In this document: positions 43,556-51,994 of the stretch, piece by piece
Layout of the letters: each line of letters opens with the position of its first letter
Position numbering within the stretch: the stretch's first letter is position 1
Source: an uncultured Spartobacteria bacterium
Lineage (GTDB): Bacteria; Verrucomicrobiota; Verrucomicrobiia; Chthoniobacterales; Chthoniobacteraceae
Assembly (NCBI GenBank): GCA_903901425.1
Contig: CAIURC010000207.1
Coordinates: 91,001 to 155,000, forward strand
Direction: 5' to 3'
DNA length: 64,000 nucleotides
Position numbers and translations under genes: made by a program
The notes under the pieces: generated by a model
The model's database searches: none
What the model was told of the DNA's origin: nothing
Seen by the model: only the letters and a program-made list of their open reading frames with translations

Positions 43556-43609
43556 GTTCAAACCGTTCAAACCGTTCAAACCATTGGAACAGGTGGAACC
43601 GTTGAATCC
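43556..43609. repeat. 9-bp tandem repeat array upstream of phosphoenolpyruvate synthase
   Basis: Three exact units GTTCAAACC (43556-43582) are followed by the related inverted 9-mers ATTGGAACA, GGTGGAACC and GTTGAATCC, so GTTC turns into GAAC. Just before it CGGGGAGCCAAC-like 12-bp units occur twice (43528-43551). The array ends 64 bp before the pps ATG, in the 289-bp gap after the SUMF1 gene, and no other gene is seen there. Confidence 0.85.
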
Positions 43610-43673
43610 AACCGGCGGCATCCTTCCGGAGATATCCCGCCACACACTCTGTCACTTGAAAAACCAGAAAACC

Positions 43674-46334
43674 ATGCACACTTCCAACCCTGTTTCCACA
43701 CCCCCGCTGGTCCTCTGGTTTGAGGAACTCCGTCTCGGGGACCTCCCGCGGGTGGGCGGCAAGAATGCCGCCCTGGGCGAACTCCTTCATGCCGCCGGAG
43801 ACGGTCAGTTTGCGGTGCCGCCGGGGTTCGCCCTCACCACGCATGCCTTCGAGCTGTTTGTGAGCGAAAACCGGCTCCAACCCCGGATCGACTCCCTGCT
43901 GGCCCCGCTCTCCCCGCTCTCCCCCCGTTCCGGCTGCCCGCCGGGCGAGTGGCTGGGCCTTCTGGAACGGGCCGGGGCGGCTCTGCGCCAGACGCTGCTG
44001 GAGGCTCCGCTTCCAGAGGCCATCCAGCGGGCAGTGGCTGGCGCCCTGCGGATTCTGGAAGCCCGCCGGGGGGCGGATCCAGCCCCAGGAAATGGGGCAC
44101 CGCCTCCCTGCGACGTGGCCGTGCGCTCCTCGGCCACGGCGGAAGACCTGCCCGAGGCCAGCTTCGCCGGTGCGCAGGCCAGCTTCCTCCATGTCCAAGG
44201 GACGGACTCCGTGCTGGACTGTGTCCGAAAGTGTTACGCGTCCCTCTACAACGACCGTGCCATCAGTTACCGGGCCGACCGCGGATTCCCCCTGGGGGGC
44301 TCGCCGCTCAGCGTGGGGATTCAGAAGATGGTGCGGGCCGGCTCGGGCGCCAGTGGGGTGGCATTCACGCTCGACCCGGAATCCGGATTCCGCGGGGTGG
44401 TCGCCCTGAGCGCCACGCTCGGCCTCGGAGAGGCGCTGGTGCAGGGGGCCGTCACGCCGGACGAGTACCTGATTTCCAAGAGGGCGCTGGCCGGCGGCAG
44501 GCAGGCGCTGCTGCGCCGTGCGGTGGCCCGCAAACAGACCCGCATGGTTGGCCCTGCCTGCGGTGCCGGGGGCGTCGCAGCGGGCGTCGCAGCGGACGCT
44601 GGTGCGCTGCGCTCCGAACCCGTGCCGGAGCCGGAACAATCCGCGCCCGCACTGGGCGACGAGGAGGTGCTGCGACTGGCCCGCTGGGCCTGCCGGGTGG
44701 AGGACCATTTTTCGGAGAAACTCGGGCGCCCGACGCCGATGGATCTGGAATGGGCCAAGGACGGCCCGACCGGCGAACTTTTCCTGCTCCAGGCCAGGCC
44801 CGAGACGGTTCATTCGCAGAAACCCCCGGGCGTCCTCGAGAGGCACCGGCTTGCCCCCGGGGAGACGGGTCCGGTCCGCGTCACTGGATGCGCGGTGGGC
44901 ACGGGGATCGCCTCGGGCAGGGTGCGGGTGATCCGGGAGGTTTCCCAGATGGACACCCTGCAGCCGGGGGAGGTGCTGGTGACGGAGCGGACGGACCCCG
45001 ACTGGCAGCCAGCGATGCGGCGGGCGGCGGCGGTGATCACGGACCGGGGCGGGAGGACCTGCCACGCTGCGATTGTGGGACGGGAACTCGGGATTCCGGC
45101 AGTGGTGGGCACCGGAAACGGGACTCTCCTGCTGGAAACAGGCCAGCCGGTGACGGTGAGCTGTGCGGAGGGGGACCAGGGCAGGGTGTACGGGAAACTC
45201 CTGCGCTGGGAGGTGGACCGCGTGGACTTGCGCGCCCTGCCCCGGCCGAGGACGGAGCTTTTCCTGAACCTGGCCCAGCCCGGACAGGCGATGGGCCTCT
45301 CGTTTCTGCCGTGCGCGGGAGTGGGCCTGGCCCGGATGGAGTTCCTGATCGGAGAGGTGATCGGGATCCATCCCCTCGCACTGACCCGGTTTGAGGAAAT
45401 CCGGGACCGGGAAACCCGGGAGCGGATTGAAGCGCTTACTGCCGGGCACCCGGACAAGCCCGGCTACTTTGTCGAGGAACTGGCCCGGGGCATCGGGTTG
45501 ATCGCCGCCGCGTTTCACCCGCGGCCTGTGATCCTGCGGCTAAGCGACTTCAAAACCAACGAGTACGCGCATCTTCTGGGGGGAAGGCAGTTTGAGCCCG
45601 AGGAGGAAAACCCGATGTTGGGGTTTCGCGGAGCCTGCCGGTACCCGCATCCCCGCTACCGCGAGGGGTTCGCTCTGGAATGCCGCGCCGTGCGGAGGGT
45701 TCGGGAGGAAATGGGGTTTGGCAACCTGCACCTGATGGTGCCGTTCTGCCGGACACCGGCAGAGGCAGCGGCCGTGGTTGCAGAGCTCGAGGGACACGGC
45801 CTCCGGCGGGGCAGCCTGCGGCTGTACATGATGTGCGAAGTCCCTTCGAATGTGATTCTGGCCGATGCGTTTGCCCCGCACTTTGACGGGTTCAGCATAG
45901 GTTCCAACGATCTGACCCAGCTGGTGCTCGGGGTAGACCGGGACAACGAAATCCTGGCGCCCGCGTTTGATGAACGGGATCCCGCGGTCAAGGCGTTCAT
46001 AGCCCAGGCCGTTGCGGCCTGCAGACGCAACCGGCTCCACTCGGGCATCTGCGGTCAGGCCCCCAGCGATTTCCCCGAGTTCGCAGCATTTCTGGTCCGC
46101 GAGGGAATCGACAGCCTCTCCCTGAATGCCGACTCGTTCCTGAACACGCTCCGTTCGGTGCTCCAGGCGGAAAGCGCGCTCCAGGCGGAGTCTGGCCCGC
46201 GCCCGTCCCAACCGGGGGCAACTCCCGGGGTCAATTCTGGAGTCAATTCTGGGGCAGATCCCGCACAGCTCGCACATCCCGGGCCGGAACCCCGGTCCTG
46301 TCCGCCCCTTGCTCTGGAGCAGCTCCTGGGATAA
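43674..46334 (+). CDS. ppsA: Phosphoenolpyruvate synthase
   Basis: The enzyme converts pyruvate, ATP and water to phosphoenolpyruvate, AMP and phosphate in gluconeogenesis. The 886-residue product has the ATP-grasp N-terminal domain (DLPRVGGKNAALGEL, VAVRSSATAEDLPEASFAGA), the swivelling phosphohistidine domain (GGRTCHAAIVGRELGIPAVV, His464), and the C-terminal TIM barrel (SIGSNDLTQLVLGVDRDN and LHSGICGQAPSD with the conserved Cys). The start at the ATG at 43674 fits the family; an earlier TTG-initiated frame would read through the repeat array. Linkers and the tail contain in-frame 9-, 12- and 18-bp tandem duplications. It is followed 12 bp later by the D-lactate-dehydrogenase-type gene. Confidence 0.93.
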   Translation: MHTSNPVSTPPLVLWFEELRLGDLPRVGGKNAALGELLHAAGDGQFAVPPGFALTTHAFELFVSENRLQPRIDSLLAPLSPLSPRSGCPPGEWLGLLERAGAALRQTLLEAPLPEAIQRAVAGALRILEARRGADPAPGNGAPPPCDVAVRSSATAEDLPEASFAGAQASFLHVQGTDSVLDCVRKCYASLYNDRAISYRADRGFPLGGSPLSVGIQKMVRAGSGASGVAFTLDPESGFRGVVALSATLGLGEALVQGAVTPDEYLISKRALAGGRQALLRRAVARKQTRMVGPACGAGGVAAGVAADAGALRSEPVPEPEQSAPALGDEEVLRLARWACRVEDHFSEKLGRPTPMDLEWAKDGPTGELFLLQARPETVHSQKPPGVLERHRLAPGETGPVRVTGCAVGTGIASGRVRVIREVSQMDTLQPGEVLVTERTDPDWQPAMRRAAAVITDRGGRTCHAAIVGRELGIPAVVGTGNGTLLLETGQPVTVSCAEGDQGRVYGKLLRWEVDRVDLRALPRPRTELFLNLAQPGQAMGLSFLPCAGVGLARMEFLIGEVIGIHPLALTRFEEIRDRETRERIEALTAGHPDKPGYFVEELARGIGLIAAAFHPRPVILRLSDFKTNEYAHLLGGRQFEPEEENPMLGFRGACRYPHPRYREGFALECRAVRRVREEMGFGNLHLMVPFCRTPAEAAAVVAELEGHGLRRGSLRLYMMCEVPSNVILADAFAPHFDGFSIGSNDLTQLVLGVDRDNEILAPAFDERDPAVKAFIAQAVAACRRNRLHSGICGQAPSDFPEFAAFLVREGIDSLSLNADSFLNTLRSVLQAESALQAESGPRPSQPGATPGVNSGVNSGADPAQLAHPGPEPRSCPPLALEQLLG

Positions 46335-46346
46335 ACGCTGAAGTCC

Positions 46347-47345
46347 ATGACGCGCGTCCTTGTTTACAGTTCAAAACCGCACGACCGCGAGTTTCTGCCC
46401 GCAGCCCCGGCCGCCAGCGCGTTGGATTGGCAGTTTGAACCCGGCCGCCTGACGCCGGACACCGCGCGGCGCGCTGCGGGGTTTGATGCGGCCTGCATTT
46501 TTGTGAACGACTGCGCCGATGCCCGGACCCTTCAGGTGCTGGCGGAATGCGGGGTCCGTCTTCTGGCTCTGCGCTGCGCGGGGTACGACCAGGTGGACCT
46601 TGCCGCCGCGCGCCAACTGGGGGTCGCGGTGGTCCGCGTCCCGGCTTACTCGCCCCATGCGGTGGCTGAACACACCGTGGCGCTCCTGATGGCGCTGGTC
46701 CGGAGAATCCCGCAGGCGCACCGCCGGGTCCGGGATTTTGATTTCAGCCACCGCAATCTCACGGGATTTGATCTGCACGGCAAAATGGCGGGGATTGTTG
46801 GAACGGGAAAGATCGGGAGGATTGTGGCCCAGATCCTGAAAGGGTTCGGCATGTGCGTTCGCGCCACGGATCCATTTCCGTCCGAGGCCTGGGCGCGCGC
46901 CCATGGAATTGAGTACACGGATTTTGACACTCTGGTGGCCACGAGCAAGGTGCTGAGCCTGCACCTGCCTCTGACCGCGGAAACGCGGAACTGCATCAAT
47001 GCGGCGGTGCTGGCGCGGATGCCGAGGGGATCGGTTCTGGTGAACACGGGGCGGGGCGGCCTAGTGGAAACCCAAGCCCTGATCCACGCGCTCAAATTGG
47101 GGCATTTGGAGGGGGCAGCTCTGGATGTTTATGCGGGCGAAGCCGGATTGTTTTTTGAAGACCATTCGGGAAAACCGCTCCCCGACGACCAACTCTCCCT
47201 GCTCCTCAACCTGCCCAACCTTCTGCTCACGGCGCATCAGGGGTTCCTGACCACCGATGCTCTGACCGAGATTGCGCGGGTGACTGGGGAAAACTTGGAC
47301 CGTTTCCGGGCCGGAAACTCGTTTTTGGACGGCACGCTCCTCTAA
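46347..47345 (+). CDS. ldhA: D-2-hydroxyacid dehydrogenase, D-lactate dehydrogenase type
   Basis: This 332-residue NAD-dependent enzyme resembles LdhA, reducing pyruvate to D-lactate. It shows LRCAGYDQVDLAAARQLGV, the dinucleotide fold GIVGTGKIGRIVAQILKGFG, VLVNTGRGGLVETQAL with the catalytic Arg, and the Glu and His of the catalytic triad in AGEAGLFFEDHS and LLTAHQGFLT. Its close link to ppsA places both at the pyruvate node: one reverses glycolysis, the other disposes of reductant. Operon with ppsA is likely. Confidence 0.88.
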   Translation: MTRVLVYSSKPHDREFLPAAPAASALDWQFEPGRLTPDTARRAAGFDAACIFVNDCADARTLQVLAECGVRLLALRCAGYDQVDLAAARQLGVAVVRVPAYSPHAVAEHTVALLMALVRRIPQAHRRVRDFDFSHRNLTGFDLHGKMAGIVGTGKIGRIVAQILKGFGMCVRATDPFPSEAWARAHGIEYTDFDTLVATSKVLSLHLPLTAETRNCINAAVLARMPRGSVLVNTGRGGLVETQALIHALKLGHLEGAALDVYAGEAGLFFEDHSGKPLPDDQLSLLLNLPNLLLTAHQGFLTTDALTEIARVTGENLDRFRAGNSFLDGTLL

Positions 47346-47360
47346 GCTCCCCCCAAAGGT

Positions 47361-47384
47361 GCGGGAAGCCGGAACCCGTTTTTT
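47361..47384 (+). terminator. Possible intrinsic terminator after ldhA
   Basis: A short stem GCGGG/CCCGT (last pair G-T) with a 9-base loop is followed by six T residues, 16 bp after the ldhA stop. The stem is weak for an intrinsic terminator. Confidence 0.4.
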
Positions 47385-47413
47385 CCGCTCATATCGGCGC
47401 TGGTTTTGAGCAT

Positions 47414-47447
47414 CCTTCCTCCTGCAGGCCTCCCGAAAGGAGGAAGG
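47414..47447 (+). promoter_or_regulatory. Hairpin containing AGGAGG upstream of the PSCyt1 gene
   Basis: CCTTCCTCCT (47414-47423) and AGGAGGAAGG (47438-47447) form a perfect 10-bp stem with a 14-base loop. The 3' arm contains a consensus Shine-Dalgarno core, but it ends 24 bases before the ATG at 47472, too far for direct use there. It may be a regulatory hairpin or reveal a more upstream translational start. Confidence 0.45.
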
Positions 47448-47471
47448 CGCTCCGACGATATCCCTCCACGT

Positions 47472-50400
47472 ATGAAGTCTGCACCCCAGCTCCTCCCGGT
47501 CCTCGCTTTCCTGCTGTCACATGCCACGGCTGACGCCGAGCGCACCGTGCTGTTCAACCGCGATGTCCGGCCCATCCTCTCGGACAACTGCTTCTACTGC
47601 CACGGCCCGGATGCCAGCCATCGCAAGGGAAAACTGAGGCTCGATATCCGGGAGGAAGCTCTGCGCAAGGAGGCGTTTGTTCCCGGAGCACCCGAAAAAA
47701 GCGCGTTGATCGAGCGGATCCACACCTCCGACAAGGACGACGTGATGCCTCCGCCGGACTCCCACAAGTCCCTGACGCCCAATCAGAAGGAAACCCTGCG
47801 CCTCTGGATTTCGCAGGGAGCGCAGTACCAACTCCATTGGTCTTACGAGGCGCCCGCAAAGGCATCCATCCCGCAAGGAACCCATCCCGTGGATGCGCTC
47901 GTGCAGCAGCGACTCCGCGAGGTCGGCCTGAAACAAGCCCCGGAGGCGGACCGGCGTACGCTGATCCGGCGCCTTTTCCTGGACCTCATTGGACTGCCGC
48001 CTTCGGCCGCAGAAACCGCGGCTTTTGTGTCGGACTCCAGGCCTGAGGCCTATTCGGAACTCGTGGACCGGTTGCTTTCGAACCCCCACTACGGGGAGCG
48101 GATGGCACAGGGCTGGCTCGATGTGGTGCGGTTTGCAGACACCATCGGGTACCACTCGGACAATCCCCGGAACATCTACCCTTACCGGGACTGGGTCATC
48201 CAGAGTTTCAACTCCAACAAACGTTTTGACCGGTTTACTCTAGAGCAGGTGGCGGGGGATTTGATGCCGGATGCCTCGGATGAAACGCGCGTGGGCTCGG
48301 CTTTCAACCGACTCATCCTGTCCACGGAAGAAGGCGGCGCACAGGCCAAGGATTATGAACAACGGATGCTTACTGACCGGGTGCGCGCCATTGGCGCGGC
48401 ATGGCTCGGCCAGACCACCGGTTGCGCTCAGTGCCACGACCACAAATTCGATCCATTCACCACCCGCGACTTCTACTCCCTCGGCGCATTTTTTGCCGAC
48501 ATCAAGGAACCCATCATCGGCCGCCGCGAGGACGGGATGCTCGTCTTGGATCCGGCGCAAAAAACACGGTTTGAGGAACTGACAACCAAACGGGACCGCC
48601 TTCAGGCCGAGTTCCGGAGCCCCAGACCCGACCTTGAACCGGAAATGAAAGCCTGGGAGACCGAGGCCCTTGTTGCGGCGAGCTTCAAGGATCTCTGGAC
48701 TCCGGCACCGCTCTCAACGCCGGCCGCTTCAAAGGGAAATTTGAACCTGAGGCTGGACGCCCAGATTCTCCGCGCCTCCGTGGACGCCCGGCGCACCGCG
48801 CGCAACCAGAGCGACGGCACCGAGACTGTTTCAGTGACGTTCACCCTGCCAGAAACCCCGGTCACGGCTTTCCGAATTGAAGCGCTCCGCGAGAAGTCCC
48901 CGGCGATCGGCCTCGGCTCAAACGGGAACTTTGTGGTTTCAGAGCTTTCCATTTCCAAGGGGAAGGCACCTGCCCTCTCGTTGTCCAGAACCACCGCCAC
49001 GTTTGAACAACCGGGCTTTCCCGCGACAGCGGCAACCGATGGGATTGCGGACCAGAAAAACAACGGCTGGGGCGTGCTGGGAGGGACTGGAGCCGACCAA
49101 GCTCTGGTGCTGCAACCCACACAACCCCTCCATGAACCGGGTGCAAAATACACCCTGAAACTCCACTTCCTCTTCGGCGAAAACCATGGCATCGCCAACT
49201 TGCGGATCAGCACCACGGGCGAACAGTCGCCCCCTGCCGCGCCGAAGACCTCCTCGCCATCGCCAGAAATCACCACCCTGCTCAAGGTCCCCGCAGAAAA
49301 GCGGACGGCCCAGCAAAAGCAGAAGCTGGAAGCCGCGTTCCGCGATGTTGCACAGTCCCTCACCGACCTCCGAAGCCGGTTGGGCTCCGCCGAAAAAGAT
49401 CTTGCGGACTTTTCCGCGGCAGCACCGAAATGCCTCGTCAGTATCAGCGCACCGGCTCCACGCACCGTTCGAATCCTGCCCCGCGGAAACTGGATGGATG
49501 ATTCCGGGGAGGCGGTCCGGGCTGCTCTTCCGAGCTATCTTCCCAAAACGGGCTTTGAGAACCGGGACCTGACCCGATTGGATCTGGCCAGATGGCTGGT
49601 GGACCGGCAGAACCCGCTCACAGCCCGGACAGTGACAAACCGTCTGTGGAGACAGCTTTTCGGCACCGGGTTGAGCAAGGTGCTGGACGATCTCGGTGCC
49701 CAAGGCGAACTGCCCTTGAACCAGCCTCTGCTGGACTGGTTGGCCTGCGAGTTCATGGACTCGGGCTGGGATTACAAACACATGGTCCGGACCATCGTGA
49801 CCAGTTCCACCTACCGACAGTCTTCTGTCCCCTCAGCCGAACAGACGTCTGCCGACCCCTACAACCGGGAACTGGCTCGTCAGAGCGCATTCCGGCTGGA
49901 TGCCGAACTGGTACGGGACTCGGCCCTGGCCATCTCCGGGCTTCTGTCTCCGACCATCGGAGGGCAGAGCGCCAAGCCCTATCAACCGGAAGGCTACTGG
50001 GAAAATCTGAATTTCCCGAGGCGGGAGTATCCGGCGGACTCCGGTGAAAACCAGTACCGGCGCGGCCTGTACACCTGGTGGCAGCGGTCTTTCCTGCATC
50101 CGAGCCTGCTGGCCTTTGACGCGCCCAGCCGCGAGGAATGCTGCGCGGAACGCAACAGGTCCAACATCCCACAACAGGCGCTCGTCCTGTTGAACGATCC
50201 CAGTTACGTGGAAGCCGCCAGAGCTTTTGCAACCCAGGTCCTTGAAAAGGCTCCGGAACCCGAGCGGCTGCGCTGGGCATGGCAGCGGGCACTCCAACGC
50301 GAGCCCAGCCAGGAGGAGATCAAAACCATCACCCCGGTCTTGGAACGCCACCGGGCCATGTACAGGGAAAACCCGGCGGCTGCAGCGGAGTTCCTGAGCG

Positions 50401-50507
50401 TGGGCCAGGCGCCCATCCCAAAAAATGTCGATCCTGGCGAACTGGCCGCGTGGACCCATGTGGCCCGGATTCTTCTCAACCTCCACGAAACCATCACCCG
50501 CTCCTGA
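47472..50507 (+). CDS. PSCyt1/DUF1549/DUF1553 exported cytochrome-type protein
   Basis: The 1011-residue product from the ATG at 47472 has a signal peptide (LLPVLAFLLSHATA). A class I cytochrome-c-like PSCyt1 domain follows, with the haem motif CFYCH (Cys40, Cys43, His44) and a later MPPPDS. DUF1549 (HWSYEAP, LIRRLFLDLIGLPPS, WLDVVRFADTIGY, TTGCAQCHDHKFDP) carries a second CxxCH. DUF1553 ends the protein (ARWLVDRQNPLTARTVTNRL, YNRELARQSAFRLDAELVRD, LLNDPSYVEAARAF). A LamG-like insert lies between the two DUFs. These proteins are a hallmark of Planctomycetota and Verrucomicrobiota and are always paired with DUF1501 proteins, but the reaction is unknown. Confidence 0.92.
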   Translation: MKSAPQLLPVLAFLLSHATADAERTVLFNRDVRPILSDNCFYCHGPDASHRKGKLRLDIREEALRKEAFVPGAPEKSALIERIHTSDKDDVMPPPDSHKSLTPNQKETLRLWISQGAQYQLHWSYEAPAKASIPQGTHPVDALVQQRLREVGLKQAPEADRRTLIRRLFLDLIGLPPSAAETAAFVSDSRPEAYSELVDRLLSNPHYGERMAQGWLDVVRFADTIGYHSDNPRNIYPYRDWVIQSFNSNKRFDRFTLEQVAGDLMPDASDETRVGSAFNRLILSTEEGGAQAKDYEQRMLTDRVRAIGAAWLGQTTGCAQCHDHKFDPFTTRDFYSLGAFFADIKEPIIGRREDGMLVLDPAQKTRFEELTTKRDRLQAEFRSPRPDLEPEMKAWETEALVAASFKDLWTPAPLSTPAASKGNLNLRLDAQILRASVDARRTARNQSDGTETVSVTFTLPETPVTAFRIEALREKSPAIGLGSNGNFVVSELSISKGKAPALSLSRTTATFEQPGFPATAATDGIADQKNNGWGVLGGTGADQALVLQPTQPLHEPGAKYTLKLHFLFGENHGIANLRISTTGEQSPPAAPKTSSPSPEITTLLKVPAEKRTAQQKQKLEAAFRDVAQSLTDLRSRLGSAEKDLADFSAAAPKCLVSISAPAPRTVRILPRGNWMDDSGEAVRAALPSYLPKTGFENRDLTRLDLARWLVDRQNPLTARTVTNRLWRQLFGTGLSKVLDDLGAQGELPLNQPLLDWLACEFMDSGWDYKHMVRTIVTSSTYRQSSVPSAEQTSADPYNRELARQSAFRLDAELVRDSALAISGLLSPTIGGQSAKPYQPEGYWENLNFPRREYPADSGENQYRRGLYTWWQRSFLHPSLLAFDAPSREECCAERNRSNIPQQALVLLNDPSYVEAARAFATQVLEKAPEPERLRWAWQRALQREPSQEEIKTITPVLERHRAMYRENPAAAAEFLSVGQAPIPKNVDPGELAAWTHVARILLNLHETITRS

Positions 50508-50526
50508 TTCCGCAACTTCTCCTGTC

Positions 50527-51945
50527 ATGAACACGGACCCTCACTTCTTCTCAAGACGCGCCTTTCTTGGACGATCCGCCCAGGGGCTTGGTGCTGTCGC
50601 ACTCGGCTCGCTGCTTGGCAGGGAAGCCGCTGGAAAGCCATTGCCCTTCCCGGGTGTGCTCTCAAACCTGCATTTCCCGCAGAAGGCCAAACGCGTGATC
50701 TGGCTGACCATGGCCGGCGGACCATCCCATCTGGAGACCTTCGATCCGAAACCGAAGCTGGCCGAAATGCATGGTCAACCCATGCCCGAAAGCTTCACCA
50801 AAGGCCAGCAACTCGCCCAGCTTCAAGGGCAGAAACTCACGTGTTTCGGCCCCCAGCATCCCTTCGCAAAATTCGGGAAAAACCAGACCGAAATCTGCGC
50901 GCTTTTCCCGAAGCTGGGGTCTGTGCTGGATGAAATCTGCCTGATTCGGTCCATGACCACCGATGCCATCAACCATGACCCGGCCCACATGTTCATGAAC
51001 ACCGGCTCGCAGATTGCCGGCAGACCCAGCATGGGCGCTTGGGTTACCTACGGGCTCGGGTCGGAGTCCTCCAACCTGCCGGGCTTTGTTGTCCTGACCT
51101 CGCTCGGCAAAGGAGGCCAGAATCAACCCATCGCAGCACGCCAGTGGAGCAGCGGCTTCCTCCCCAGCCGTTATCAGGGCGTCCAACTCCGGTCCAAGGG
51201 CGACCCGGTTCTCTACCTTTCCACGCCCAAAGGCGTGTCCAACTCCCAGCAGGAGGCCGACGTCCAAACCATCGCCGCACTCAACAGGCATCACGACGCT
51301 CTGGCTCATGACCCCGAAATCGCCACTCGCATCGCCCAGTACGAAATGGCCTTCCAGATGCAGGCCAGCGTGCCCGAACTGATGGATCTTTCCAAGGAGG
51401 GGGCCGCCTCCCTCGAACTCTACGGCTGCCAACCCGGCGACGGCTCCTTTGCCTCCAACTGCCTCCTCGCCAGGCGCCTCGCAGAGCGCGGAGTCCGGTT
51501 TATCCAACTCTACCACAAAGACTGGGACCATCACGGCGGAGTGAAGGAAGGCATCGAACTCAAGGCCCAGGAGATCGACCAAGCCTGCATGGCTCTCCTC
51601 ACCGACCTGAAGCAACGCGGCATGCTCGAGGATACCCTCGTGGTCTGGGCCGGGGAGTTTGGTCGCACCCCCATGTCCCAAGGGGGGTCGGGACGAGATC
51701 ATCACAACAAAGCCATGTCCGTCTGGCTCGCCGGCGGCGGTATCCGCGGAGGCTTGGTCTACGGATCCACGGACGAACTCGGCTATGCCGCCGTTGAAAA
51801 CGTGTGCACGGTCCACGATCTCCATGCCACAATGCTCCACCAGCTCGGTATCCGGCACGATGCCTTTTCCGTGAAGTTCCAAGGCTTGGACGCCAAGCTC
51901 ACCGGAGTGGAGGGCGCCAACGTGCTGAAAAAGATTCTGACATAA
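50527..51945 (+). CDS. DUF1501 protein with Tat signal
   Basis: The 472-residue product begins with a twin-arginine signal (FFSRRAFLGRSAQGLGAVAL). The DUF1501 body is related to the alkaline-phosphatase/sulfatase fold (VIWLTMAGGPSHLETFDPKP, NHDPAHMFMNTGSQIAGRPS, LYHKDWDHHGGVKEGIELKA, VVWAGEFGRTPMSQGGSGRD, HHNKAMSVWLAGGGIRGG). Conserved Asp, His and Glu residues suggest a metal site, but no reaction has been assigned. It lies 19 bp after the PSCyt1 gene, forming the usual two-gene unit, both exported. Confidence 0.92.
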   Translation: MNTDPHFFSRRAFLGRSAQGLGAVALGSLLGREAAGKPLPFPGVLSNLHFPQKAKRVIWLTMAGGPSHLETFDPKPKLAEMHGQPMPESFTKGQQLAQLQGQKLTCFGPQHPFAKFGKNQTEICALFPKLGSVLDEICLIRSMTTDAINHDPAHMFMNTGSQIAGRPSMGAWVTYGLGSESSNLPGFVVLTSLGKGGQNQPIAARQWSSGFLPSRYQGVQLRSKGDPVLYLSTPKGVSNSQQEADVQTIAALNRHHDALAHDPEIATRIAQYEMAFQMQASVPELMDLSKEGAASLELYGCQPGDGSFASNCLLARRLAERGVRFIQLYHKDWDHHGGVKEGIELKAQEIDQACMALLTDLKQRGMLEDTLVVWAGEFGRTPMSQGGSGRDHHNKAMSVWLAGGGIRGGLVYGSTDELGYAAVENVCTVHDLHATMLHQLGIRHDAFSVKFQGLDAKLTGVEGANVLKKILT

Positions 51946-51994
51946 AATACAGAAAACTTTTTATTCCTCGTCCGTGTGCTAGGATGTGTACCCG

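Noticed and set aside
43551..45518. 655-codon open frame on the minus strand opposite ppsA
   Set aside because: The plus strand encodes an unmistakable phosphoenolpyruvate synthase; the reverse frame is open because of high GC and biased third positions, and its product is His/Pro/Arg-rich without domains.
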